A stretch of DNA of 43,742 nt from Boseongicola sp. (GTDB taxonomy: Bacteria; Pseudomonadota; Alphaproteobacteria; Rhodobacterales; Rhodobacteraceae), in assembly GCA_029287375.1 (NCBI GenBank), contig JARFRG010000279.1:1-43742 (forward strand), given 5' to 3'. The notes below the pieces were generated by a model, which was not told where the DNA came from, did not search any database, and was given only the letters and a program-made list of their open reading frames with translations. Positions 9,610-18,364 of the stretch are shown piece after piece (position 1 is the first letter of the stretch; the number at the start of each line of letters is the position of its first letter). Both the position numbers and the translations under genes were made by a program.

Positions 9610-10997
9610 CGGCGGTGGTGAAACAATTGGAACAAGCGCGCCTGCCTGGCAAATGGCTCTTGCGCAATCACTGTTGGCGCGTTGTTCGTCAGTACGCGGC
9701 GCACAAGAAAAAGCGTGATAACTGCAAAAATTACGCCCCCCACCGCTTGCCCGATCAATATGCCAGCGGCTCCAAAATACATGCCGCCCAAGAGCACGAA
9801 GGGAACTGTCCCAAGTGTATGTCGTCCCCAATTGATCCATGTTGAATAGAACGGATGTCCAAGGTTGTTGAACGCCGCGTTTCCCACAAAAATCACGCCA
9901 TTGAAGAAGAACGCAAGCGCCAGTGGGCCGCAAAAGAGGAACACCAGTTCTGCGGTGATCCCTTCGGCATCAAAGAGCGTAACAATCGGGCCACGCAGGA
10001 AAAACAACACGACCGCAACGAAGACGACGACGAGCGCGGTGAAGATCATCGCATCGCGAAACGCACCGCGCACACGGTCGTTTTGCCCGGCACCAAAATT
10101 CTGCCCAATGATCGGGCCAACAGCGCCGGACAAAGCAAAAAGCACCCCAAACGCAACTGGCGTCATGCGCGCGACGATCGCCATGCCAGCAACCGCGGCC
10201 TCGCCAAACTCTGCCATGGAACGCGTCACGTAAGCCTGGCCAATTGGCGTCGCGAGCTGGGTCAAAATCGCCGGGGCCGCGATGGTTGCGACGGGAGGCA
10301 AATCGGCCGCCAGACTTCCGAGGGTTGGCCGCCCAAAACCGCCATAAAACCGGATAATTGGCAGGACGCCAAAGATCGCGATAGCAATCCGTGCTGCAAC
10401 ACTGGCAAGGGCGGCTCCGGTCAGTTCCATGTCCAGTCCAAAGATCAGGATCGGGTCCAAAACCGCGTTGACAGCACCGCCCCAGACAGTTGCCATCATT
10501 GCGCGCCGGGCGTCGCCATGCGCGCGCAAGATTGCGCCTCCGACCATGCCCATCAACAACAATGGCAAACTCGGAATGATGATAGAAAGGTACGACACCG
10601 CAAGATCAAGTGTCTCGCCTTTTGCGCCCATCAATCGGGCCAGAGTTTCAAGATTCAGCCAAACAACCAAGGCAAAAACAGACCCGAAAATAACCCCATA
10701 AATCAATGCGTTGGTCGCGCGTTGCTGTGCAAGTTCTGCGTTTTCCGCCCCGAGAGCGCGCGCGACCAATGCCCCGGCAGAGATCGCCATTCCAATCCCG
10801 AAGGACGAGGTAAAGAACAAGATTGCGCCGGCATATCCCACGGCTGCGGCAAGCTCGGCCTTGCCCAACATGGAGATAAAGATCATGTCGACGAAATCGA
10901 CAAGAAACACCGCCATAAGCCCGACAGACGACGTCAAAGACATCACCGTAATATGGCGGAACAAACTGCCCTCAAGAAACTTTGCGCGCTCGCTCAT
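9606..10997 (-). CDS. MATE family efflux transporter
   Basis: 463 aa polytopic protein; MSLTSSVGLMAVFLVDFVDMIFISMLGKAELAAAVGYA, GALVARALGAENAELAQQ, GAVGPIIGQNFGAGQNDRVRGAF. Confidence 0.92.
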   Translation of the reverse strand: MSERAKFLEGSLFRHITVMSLTSSVGLMAVFLVDFVDMIFISMLGKAELAAAVGYAGAILFFTSSFGIGMAISAGALVARALGAENAELAQQRATNALIYGVIFGSVFALVVWLNLETLARLMGAKGETLDLAVSYLSIIIPSLPLLLMGMVGGAILRAHGDARRAMMATVWGGAVNAVLDPILIFGLDMELTGAALASVAARIAIAIFGVLPIIRFYGGFGRPTLGSLAADLPPVATIAAPAILTQLATPIGQAYVTRSMAEFGEAAVAGMAIVARMTPVAFGVLFALSGAVGPIIGQNFGAGQNDRVRGAFRDAMIFTALVVVFVAVVLFFLRGPIVTLFDAEGITAELVFLFCGPLALAFFFNGVIFVGNAAFNNLGHPFYSTWINWGRHTLGTVPFVLLGGMYFGAAGILIGQAVGGVIFAVITLFLVRRVLTNNAPTVIAQEPFARQARLFQLFHHRR

Positions 10998-11064
10998 GGC
11001 TCAGCTATGCCGGTTTTCGCACAAAGGCCAACCGACAAAACGCAAGGTCAGCCACAAAATGCAA

Positions 11065-12390
11065 CTATCCAAGCGATGGCTTGGTCTGCAAAAGCGGCAT
11101 CACATCGGCCATTTCAGGTCCACGCGCCTGCCCCGTAACCGCCAGTCGTAGCGGCATAAACAAGCCGCGCCCTTTGCGTCCTGTCTTTTCCTTAACGGCA
11201 CTGGTCCAGGTGGACCATGTGTCAGGGGCGTAAGGTGGTTCCCCCAGCATATCGAAGGCCTCGGAAACGAACGCGCGATCTTCGTCCTCAACTTGGGGGG
11301 CGGCACCATTTGCAAAAACCGGCCACCAACTGCCAGCCTCTGCGCGTGTGGCGATATTGCCTTTGACCGCTGACCAATACGAGGCCCGCAAAGCTGGCGG
11401 CACGCCTGCCACGTCAAGCGCATCTCCGACATCGGACGCATCGAGGCCTTGCACAACGCGTGCCGTCATTGGCACCAAATCTTCGACGTCAAACTTTGTG
11501 GGGGCCGAGCCAAACCGGTTGATATCAAAGCCCTCAATCAACGCTGCGTGACTGTCGCGCAGTTCAACCGGATCTGACGATCCAAGTCGCGCCATCAGGC
11601 TTAAAACTGCCATCGGCTCGATCCCGCGCTCTCTGAAATCACGCAAGGCGAGCGTCCCAAGTCGCTTTGAAAGCGCCTCACCTGTTGGGCCTGTCAAAAG
11701 AGAATGGTGTGCAAATTCCGGCACTTCACCGCCAAGCGCACGGATCATTTGTACTTGCGTCGCGGTATTCGTGACGTGATCCGACCCGCGCACGACGTGT
11801 GTCACACCCATTTCAATGTCGTCCACGACAGACGCAAGCGTGTACAGAACCTGACCGTCCTGACGGATCAAGACCGGGTCGCTGACAGAGGCGGCGTCAA
11901 TCGAAACATCACCAAGAATTCCATCGGTCCAGTCGATACGTTCGAGGTCCAGCTTAAAGCGCCACACACCATCGCCACGCTCGGCCTTCAGAGCGGCTTT
12001 TTCGCTGTCACTCAGCGCAAGCGCTGCACGGTCGTATACCGGCGGGCGGCCCATGTTCAGCTGCTTTTTACGCTTGAGGTCAAGCTCAGTCGGTGTCTCC
12101 CACGCTTCATAAAACCGACCCATTTCACGCAATTTTTCTGCGGCACCCTGATAGCGATCAAGACGGTCCGACTGACGCTCTTCGCGATCCCAGGTCAGCC
12201 CGAGCCACTCAAGATCCTCGCGGATCGCATCCACATATTCCTGCTTGGAGCGATCCGGGTCGGTATCGTCGAGGCGCAGAATGAATGTCCCACCTGATTT
12301 GCGCGCGATGATCCAGTTGAACAGCGCGGTGCGCAGATTTCCAACATGCAGATATCCGGTCGGGGATGGGGCAAAACGGGTAACGGTCAT
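11065..12390 (-). CDS. gltX: Glutamate--tRNA ligase
   Basis: TRFAPSPTGYLHVGNLRTALFNWIIAR (HIGH region HVGN), LDDTDPDRSKQEYVDAI, HHSLLTGPTGEALSKRLGTLALRDFRERGIEPMAV (KMSKS-equivalent LSKRLG). Confidence 0.95.
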   Translation of the reverse strand: MTVTRFAPSPTGYLHVGNLRTALFNWIIARKSGGTFILRLDDTDPDRSKQEYVDAIREDLEWLGLTWDREERQSDRLDRYQGAAEKLREMGRFYEAWETPTELDLKRKKQLNMGRPPVYDRAALALSDSEKAALKAERGDGVWRFKLDLERIDWTDGILGDVSIDAASVSDPVLIRQDGQVLYTLASVVDDIEMGVTHVVRGSDHVTNTATQVQMIRALGGEVPEFAHHSLLTGPTGEALSKRLGTLALRDFRERGIEPMAVLSLMARLGSSDPVELRDSHAALIEGFDINRFGSAPTKFDVEDLVPMTARVVQGLDASDVGDALDVAGVPPALRASYWSAVKGNIATRAEAGSWWPVFANGAAPQVEDEDRAFVSEAFDMLGEPPYAPDTWSTWTSAVKEKTGRKGRGLFMPLRLAVTGQARGPEMADVMPLLQTKPSLG

Positions 12391-12451
12391 GGGTGTCTCC
12401 TGATCCGCGACGCTCTTTCATACAGACACGGATTTGTCCATATGGAAGCCC

Positions 12452-12856
12452 ATGAGCAATCGAAATGACACCCCGCCGGACGCTGAGGAATTCGAAACGA
12501 TTGTGCAGTCCGCCATCACAGCGCTGCCGCAAATTTTTCGCGGCCCCGCATTGGCTGTCGCTTTGCGTGTGGAGGATTTTGCGTCAGAAGCCATGATGCA
12601 GGACCTTGAAATCGACGATCCGTTTTCTTTGACCGGGCTGTACGAAGGCATCCCACTGACTGAGAAATCGGTTCTGGACCAGCCAACGCACCCTGACGTG
12701 ATCTGGCTGTTTCGAAGGCCGATACTGGACGAATGGATTGCGCGCGATGACGTTGGCTTGGCCGAGCTTGTCACCCATGTTTACGTGCATGAGCTGGCGC
12801 ATCATTTTGGTTGGTCTGATGCCGATATCGCTGCGATTGACGAATGGTGGACCTGA
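12452..12856 (+). CDS. Zincin-like metallopeptidase family protein
   Basis: LVTHVYVHELAHHFGWSDADI = HExxHxxGxxD. Start either 12434 or 12452. Confidence 0.8.
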   Translation: MSNRNDTPPDAEEFETIVQSAITALPQIFRGPALAVALRVEDFASEAMMQDLEIDDPFSLTGLYEGIPLTEKSVLDQPTHPDVIWLFRRPILDEWIARDDVGLAELVTHVYVHELAHHFGWSDADIAAIDEWWT

Positions 12857-13013
12857 GAATGGATTTTGCTCGGCCGACCGACAGATGTTTATCGTAGCTA
12901 TCCTTAGAAATGGTTAGCACGCCGTCCGCTTTGGTTGATCTCGTTTTTCACTTGCGATGATTGCGCTAACGCGGCATGAACAATTGCTTGGTAAAAACGC
13001 GAGGGCTGCTGAT

Positions 13014-13964
13014 ATGAAATCGCACATTCTGACGATTACGCTGAACCCGACAGTCGATTTCTGCACGACCGCCCCGCATATTGAACCGGGCCCAAAGCTG
13101 CGCTGCACAGAGCCGCAGATTGATCCCGGCGGCGGTGGGATCAATGTGGCGCGTGCCGTCAAAATGCTGAACGGACAGGCCACGGCTCTGGTCGCGATCG
13201 GCGGGGCGACGGGCGCGCATTTACTACAGCTTTTGGCGTTGGAAGGCGTGCCAACAGTTGCCTTCCAGGGTCCGGGCGAGACACGGCAATCGATGAGCGT
13301 AATTGACCAGGGCAGCGGCGAGCAGTTTCGCTTTGTGATGCCCGGCCCGGTGTGGCGCGCCGAGGACGTTCCGCGCGCTCTGAATTCGGTCGATCAAGCG
13401 ACCGGTGAAGACTCTCTTGTCGTCCTGTCCGGGAGCCAACCCCCCGGAGTTGCCAAAGATTTCCCGTCGATCCTTGCAAGCCACGTCAAGGGCCGCGCGG
13501 CCCGATTGATCGTCGACACATCGGGGCCGGCGCTGTTTCATCTTGTGGAGAAACCACGTGAAGCGCTTCACGTATTGCGTATGGACGGCGAGGAAGGCGA
13601 GGAGCTTGCAGGCCGACCGCTGCCAACGCGTGAGGACACCGCAAACTTTGCACAATCGCTTGTTCAGGCGGGTGTTGCACGCATCATAATCGTGGCGCGC
13701 GGGGCCGACGGATCGGTCTTGGCAAGCGAGAATGGCAACTGGCATTCGGTTGGCCCGTCCGTGCCTGTGGTATCGAAAGTCGGCGCGGGCGACAGCTTTG
13801 TCGGAGCGTTCACTTTGGCGCTTGCGGGCAATGAGCCCGAGCAAGAATGTTTGCGGTGGGGCGTGGCGGCAGCCAGCGCTGCGGTAATGACCGAGGCCAC
13901 GCGCCTTTGTGATCGCGAAATCACCGAAAGCCTGTTAAAAGACTGCACAATTACAAAGCTTTAG
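13014..13964 (+). CDS. PfkB-family carbohydrate kinase (1-phosphofructokinase-like)
   Basis: ILTITLNPTVDF, PGGGGINVARAVKMLNG, VSKVGAGDSFVGAFTLAL. Start placed at the internal ATG. Confidence 0.9.
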   Translation: MKSHILTITLNPTVDFCTTAPHIEPGPKLRCTEPQIDPGGGGINVARAVKMLNGQATALVAIGGATGAHLLQLLALEGVPTVAFQGPGETRQSMSVIDQGSGEQFRFVMPGPVWRAEDVPRALNSVDQATGEDSLVVLSGSQPPGVAKDFPSILASHVKGRAARLIVDTSGPALFHLVEKPREALHVLRMDGEEGEELAGRPLPTREDTANFAQSLVQAGVARIIIVARGADGSVLASENGNWHSVGPSVPVVSKVGAGDSFVGAFTLALAGNEPEQECLRWGVAAASAAVMTEATRLCDREITESLLKDCTITKL

Positions 13965-14001
13965 AGGCGTACTCTAAACGATTAATTCTGCGACCGGACC
14001 G

Positions 14002-14064
14002 CGCAAAATGCCATATCGGTATCGCGTCGGTATAACGTCGGTATTGCGTCGGTGCGACCGTACG
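14002..14064 (-). repeat. Second copy of the 11-bp-period tandem repeat element, inverted relative to the 1021-1083 copy
   Basis: Minus strand: CGTACGGTCGC ACCGACGCAAT ACCGACGTTAT ACCGACGCGAT ACCGATATGGCATTTTG; conserved flanks relative to copy 1. Confidence 0.85.
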
Positions 14065-14123
14065 CACCCAAAGGCATTCGTTAACGCGGCATTTGTCGCA
14101 TTTTACCGCTGCGAGCATCCGTC

Positions 14124-15782
14124 TTAGCTTGGATCGCGCCAGCGGTTAACGATCGGATACCGACGGTCCAGCCAGAAAGATCGCATCGTCAAACGCGCAC
14201 CCGGCGCGGATTGGAAGCGCTTGTATTCGGCCAGATAGACCAAGTGTTCGATCTTTTTCACCATCGCCCGCTCAAAACCCATTGCCACGACATCAGCGAC
14301 CGATGCCTCGTTGTCGATGAGTTCTTCGAGGATGACGTCCAGCTCGTCGTACGGTGGAAGGCTGTCGCTGTCTTTTTGATCCTCGCGCAATTCCGCCGTC
14401 GGTGGCTTGTCGATCACGCGAGGCGGAATGACCTCGCCTGCCGGCCCCATCATCCAGTCACGATGGTTGGCGTTGCGCCAACGGCAGGTCTCGAAAACCC
14501 GCATTTTGTAGAGATCTTTGATCGGATTGTAGCCCCCCGCCATATCGCCGTAGATCGTGGCATAGCCGACCGCGACTTCGGATTTGTTCCCCGTCGTCAA
14601 AAGCATCTCACCGTATTTGTTCGAGATCGCCATCAGGATCACACCACGCAGGCGCGACTGGATGTTTTCCTCGGTCAACCCCGGCTCTGTGCCCTCGAAA
14701 ACCTCGGCCAGTGTGTCGTTCACCGCACCCACCGGATCCTTGATCGATACCGTATCAAGCCGCGTGCCAAGGTTGCGCGCGACCTCGCCCGCATCGTCCA
14801 GCGAAGCCTGCGATGTGTATTGCGATGGCAGCATTACGCAGCGGACGTTTTCAGGCCCCAATGCATCGGCGGCGATGGTCGCGACAATGGCGGAATCAAT
14901 GCCGCCCGACAGCCCCAACACCGCTTTCTTGAAGCCCGTCTTGCGGAAGTAGTCGCGCAAAGAAAGAACCATCACCTGATAGTCTTGTTCCCATTCATCA
15001 GGGAATGCGGCGATGGCGGCAGGAACCGCACGCCAGCCCGCGTCGGTTTCTTCAAAGTCCACATGGGCGATGACTTCGTCGAAAAGCGGCAGGCGCAATG
15101 CCAGCTCTCCGCCCGGGTTCAAGACAAATGTGCCGCCGTCAAACACCTGATCATCCTGACCGCCGACCATATTAAGATAAATTAGCGGCAGGCCGGTTTC
15201 GACGACACGCGACACCATGTGAGTGAGCCGGGTGTCGTACTTGTTGCGGTAATAGGGCGAACCGTTCGGGACCAGTATGACCTCGGCGCCGCTTTCGCTC
15301 AGCGCCTCGGGCACATCCTCGTGCCAGGCATCTTCGCAAATTGGCGTACCGACGCGCAAAATTCCCAGATCATATGGGCCGGCAATCGGCCCCGGCTCGT
15401 ACAGGCGAACCTCGTCAAAGACAGTTTCGTTGGGCAGGTGGTGCTTTAGAACCTGACGGACGAGGCGGCCATTTTTCAGAACGTGATAGGCATTGAAAAG
15501 CTTTCCGTCTTGCAAAAGCGGTCCGCCGATTCCAAGGGCGGGACCATCCGCAGTCTCGGCCATCAGCGCCTCAATATGCGCCATGGCGTCGCGCGCGAAC
15601 GCCGGTTTCATGATCAGATCTTGCGTATTGTACCCGGTGATAAACATCTCTGGCAGCGCCACGAAATCGGCGCCGGCCGCGCGACCTTCCTGCCATGCGG
15701 CCAAGGCCTTAGCCTTGTTTCCGGCCAAATCTCCGACGGTCGGATTCAATTGCCCAAGTGAGATACGAAAGCGATTGGTCAT
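14124..15782 (-). CDS. nadE: Glutamine-dependent NAD+ synthetase
   Basis: N-terminal nitrilase domain (GQLNPTVGDLAGNKAKAL, CEDAWHEDVPEAL) and C-terminal synthetase domain (AVLGLSGGIDSAIVATIAADALG; TTGNKSEVAVGYATIYGDMAGGYNPIKDLYK). Confidence 0.96.
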   Translation of the reverse strand: MTNRFRISLGQLNPTVGDLAGNKAKALAAWQEGRAAGADFVALPEMFITGYNTQDLIMKPAFARDAMAHIEALMAETADGPALGIGGPLLQDGKLFNAYHVLKNGRLVRQVLKHHLPNETVFDEVRLYEPGPIAGPYDLGILRVGTPICEDAWHEDVPEALSESGAEVILVPNGSPYYRNKYDTRLTHMVSRVVETGLPLIYLNMVGGQDDQVFDGGTFVLNPGGELALRLPLFDEVIAHVDFEETDAGWRAVPAAIAAFPDEWEQDYQVMVLSLRDYFRKTGFKKAVLGLSGGIDSAIVATIAADALGPENVRCVMLPSQYTSQASLDDAGEVARNLGTRLDTVSIKDPVGAVNDTLAEVFEGTEPGLTEENIQSRLRGVILMAISNKYGEMLLTTGNKSEVAVGYATIYGDMAGGYNPIKDLYKMRVFETCRWRNANHRDWMMGPAGEVIPPRVIDKPPTAELREDQKDSDSLPPYDELDVILEELIDNEASVADVVAMGFERAMVKKIEHLVYLAEYKRFQSAPGARLTMRSFWLDRRYPIVNRWRDPS

Positions 15783-15920
15783 GTGCAGTCTCCAAGCCCA
15801 AAGCATCTCTTAGCAGAGATGCGCCGAAGGGAAAGGTGCGGCGCGCGGGAAAAGCGTTGCGGGCGCGAGGTGGGTCCATTAGATTTAGCGGACCCGAGCG
15901 AGAAAAAAGTGGAACCCAAC

Positions 15921-17336
15921 GTGGCAAAACGACTGAGGCTGGATCTGGCAGCGGCGTGCATGGCAATTGCGCTAAGTGGCCCGGCATGGGCGCAAGACGC
16001 GCAAGTGATCACCAAGCAATATGATGATGGCGGCGTCTACGAAGGCACCTTTCGCGATGGCAAACAGCATGGCACTGGCACGTATCGGTTGCCGAACGGC
16101 TATGTTTACTCTGGCGAATGGATAGACGGTGAAATCCGCGGGCAGGGTCGCGCCGAATTTCCGAACGGATCAGTTTATGAAGGTGAATTTGCGGCAGGCA
16201 AACCCGAAGGCCGCGGGCGGATCGTTTTCGCAGACGGAGGCACCTACGAGGGGGCCTGGGCCGACGGCAAGATCAACGGTCAGGGTGTCGCCAATTACGC
16301 CAATGGCGTGACATATGAGGGTGGATTTACCGATGCTCTGCACGACGGCCAGGGCCGGATGCAAAGCCCGAACGGCTACATCTACGAGGGCCAGTGGAAC
16401 AAGGGTATTCGCGAAGGCACGGGACGGATCGAATATCCGGACGGTGCCGTCTACGAGGGCCAGTTGGTGCGCGGCGCGCGCGACGGACGCGGCACGCTGA
16501 CGATGCCCGACGGGCTGGTTTATGTAGGCGAATGGTCGAACGGCCAGATCAACGGTTCCGGCACGCTGACGCAGCCGAATGGGGATATCTACGAAGGCGA
16601 TCTCGCGGACGGAAAACGTCAGGGACAGGGCCGCGTGATTTATGCCAATGGCGACATCTACGAAGGCACATTCGAGGCGGATCGCCGCCAGGGTGAAGGC
16701 ACGTTCACCGGCACCGATGGCTATGTCTATTCCGGCGGCTGGGTTGAAGGCCGGATCGAAGGCGAAGGTCAGGTGACCTATCCAGACGGCTCGGTTTACG
16801 AGGGTACCTTCAAGAACGACCTCGCTGATGGCACCGGCAAAATCGTGTATCCCGACGGCAATACTTATGACGGCACATGGGTAGCGGGCGTGATCGAGGG
16901 CGAAGGTGTTGCCACATATTCCAACGGGTTGGTCTACGAGGGTGGGTTCCGCGACGCAAAAATGCACGGGACCGGCAAGATGACGTTTGCCGACGGCTAT
17001 ACCTATGAAGGGGCTTGGGCGGACGGACAACGCGAGGGGGTCGGCGTTGCGACTTATTCCGATGGAACGGTCTATGAGGGCACGTTCGTCGCAGGTCAGC
17101 GACAGGGTCAGGGCGCGATTAGCATGCCCGATGGCTTTCGCTACACGGGTGAATGGAACGCAGGCGAGATCGACGGAATGGGTGTGGCCACCTATGCAAA
17201 TGGCGATGTCTACGAGGGCATGTTCGTGCGTGGTAAACGTCAGGGCGAAGGCACAATACGTTACGCCACTGGCGAAGAACGCACAGGCAGCTGGGACAAC
17301 GGCGCGCTGACCAACAGCGAAGCGGACGCCAATTAA
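15921..17336 (+). CDS. Exported MORN-repeat protein (GTG start)
   Basis: VAKRLRLDLAAACMAIALSGPAWAQ signal-peptide-like N-terminus, then about 19 repeats of about 23 aa of the form YxxGxxYEGxFxxGxxxGxGxxxxPNG. The ORF-track start at 15783 extends into the region divergent from nadE. Confidence 0.88.
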   Translation: MAKRLRLDLAAACMAIALSGPAWAQDAQVITKQYDDGGVYEGTFRDGKQHGTGTYRLPNGYVYSGEWIDGEIRGQGRAEFPNGSVYEGEFAAGKPEGRGRIVFADGGTYEGAWADGKINGQGVANYANGVTYEGGFTDALHDGQGRMQSPNGYIYEGQWNKGIREGTGRIEYPDGAVYEGQLVRGARDGRGTLTMPDGLVYVGEWSNGQINGSGTLTQPNGDIYEGDLADGKRQGQGRVIYANGDIYEGTFEADRRQGEGTFTGTDGYVYSGGWVEGRIEGEGQVTYPDGSVYEGTFKNDLADGTGKIVYPDGNTYDGTWVAGVIEGEGVATYSNGLVYEGGFRDAKMHGTGKMTFADGYTYEGAWADGQREGVGVATYSDGTVYEGTFVAGQRQGQGAISMPDGFRYTGEWNAGEIDGMGVATYANGDVYEGMFVRGKRQGEGTIRYATGEERTGSWDNGALTNSEADAN

Positions 17337-17344
17337 CCTTCGTT

Positions 17345-17421
17345 CGCTTCATCCTTTCAAAAATACCTTGGGGTGGTCCGGAGGGGTGAAACCCCTCCGG
17401 TGGATCGCCGCCGTAAGGCGG
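17345..17421 (-). repeat. Dispersed two-hairpin-plus-tail intergenic repeat, copy A
   Basis: Minus strand: CCGCC-TTAC-GGCGG hairpin; CCGGAGGGG-TTTCA-CCCCTCCGG hairpin; tail ACCACCCCAAGGTATTTTTGAAAGGATGAAG. Same layout as 22346-22416. Confidence 0.75.
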
Positions 17422-17603
17422 GGAAACTGGATTTCTTCGCCAGCGCCCATGTACCTCAAAAACGCATCCGCCTTTCGGATGAACATAATGCGCGCGCCCC
17501 GGAACCACCCGGTCCCAGGTACGGGACAGGCCTGCCAATTCGTGCGTTCTCGCTGAACTGCGGCTGGTGCCAGTCCATGTAACCCCACGAAGACACAGAC
17601 GGC

Positions 17604-18269
17604 CTACCAGGGGATTTTTTGCGCGGCGTAGTCGAAAAAGCCCCCTGATTGCGCAGGCGTCAGGCCTTCGATCACATTGACAAGGTTGGCTGCGGCTTGC
17701 GGTGCCGGCACGGTCTTGTGGCGACTGGCATATTTTTCGGTGAACGACGTCTCGACTGTTCCGGGGTGGAGGCAAACGGCGCAGGCTTGTTTGTGGGTGC
17801 GTTTCAGTTCGATCGCCGCGCCGTGGATCAGTTGGTTGAGCGCCGTCTTCGAGGCGCGATAGCTGTGCCAACCGCCAATGCCATTGTCTCCGATCGAGCC
17901 GACGCGGGCAGAGAGAGCCGCAAAGACCGACGGCGCGTTTTTCGGCAACAAGTGCAAGCTATGCTTTAACACCAACAAAGGGCCGATAGCGTTGATGCGA
18001 AAGGCGGCCTCAAGCGCGGCGGGTGTGACCTCGCGCAGCGCTTTTTCTGGCCTATGGCCGCCCGGTTCCAGCGCACCTGTCGCCACAAAGATCAGCGACA
18101 TGGGCTGATTGACGTCTGACAGGGCCGCTTTGACGCTTGCTTCGTCTGTCACATCCAGGCCGTCCGCACTGCGTGACAGCCCGGTCACACCATAGCCGCG
18201 CGCTGACAATTCTGCTGAGATGGCTGATCCGATCCCGCCGGAAGCCCCGATGACAAGTGCATGTTTCAT
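17604..18269 (-). CDS. SDR family NAD(P)-dependent oxidoreductase
   Basis: MKHALVIGASGGIGSAISAELSARG (Rossmann), NAIGPLLVLKH, GGWHSYRASKTALNQLIH (YxxxK). Confidence 0.93.
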   Translation of the reverse strand: MKHALVIGASGGIGSAISAELSARGYGVTGLSRSADGLDVTDEASVKAALSDVNQPMSLIFVATGALEPGGHRPEKALREVTPAALEAAFRINAIGPLLVLKHSLHLLPKNAPSVFAALSARVGSIGDNGIGGWHSYRASKTALNQLIHGAAIELKRTHKQACAVCLHPGTVETSFTEKYASRHKTVPAPQAAANLVNVIEGLTPAQSGGFFDYAAQKIPW

Positions 18270-18364
18270 ACCAGTCGAGCTAGCCGATCCCTGCGCGGGG
18301 TCAACGATGGCTTTTCAGATTGTCGCGGACATGCTTACGTTCGGACAACACGTCGGGGGGCATC

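Noticed and set aside
9855-11138. 427-aa plus-strand ORF opposite the MATE transporter
   Set aside because: Arg/His/Gln-rich shadow translation of a membrane protein gene; no domain recognised.
14211-15185. 324-aa plus-strand ORF opposite nadE
   Set aside because: Antisense to an unambiguous NAD synthetase.
16170-17030. 286-aa minus-strand ORF opposite the MORN gene
   Set aside because: Periodic shadow of the MORN DNA repeat.
17465-17481. Small hairpin CATCCG-CCTTT-CGGATG
   Set aside because: Short stem with no T-run; could be chance in GC-rich DNA, so not called as a terminator.
17349-17588. 79-aa minus-strand ORF between the MORN and SDR genes
   Set aside because: Its 3' part runs through the two-hairpin repeat and the product is unrecognisable; possibly a decayed gene remnant but not supportable.
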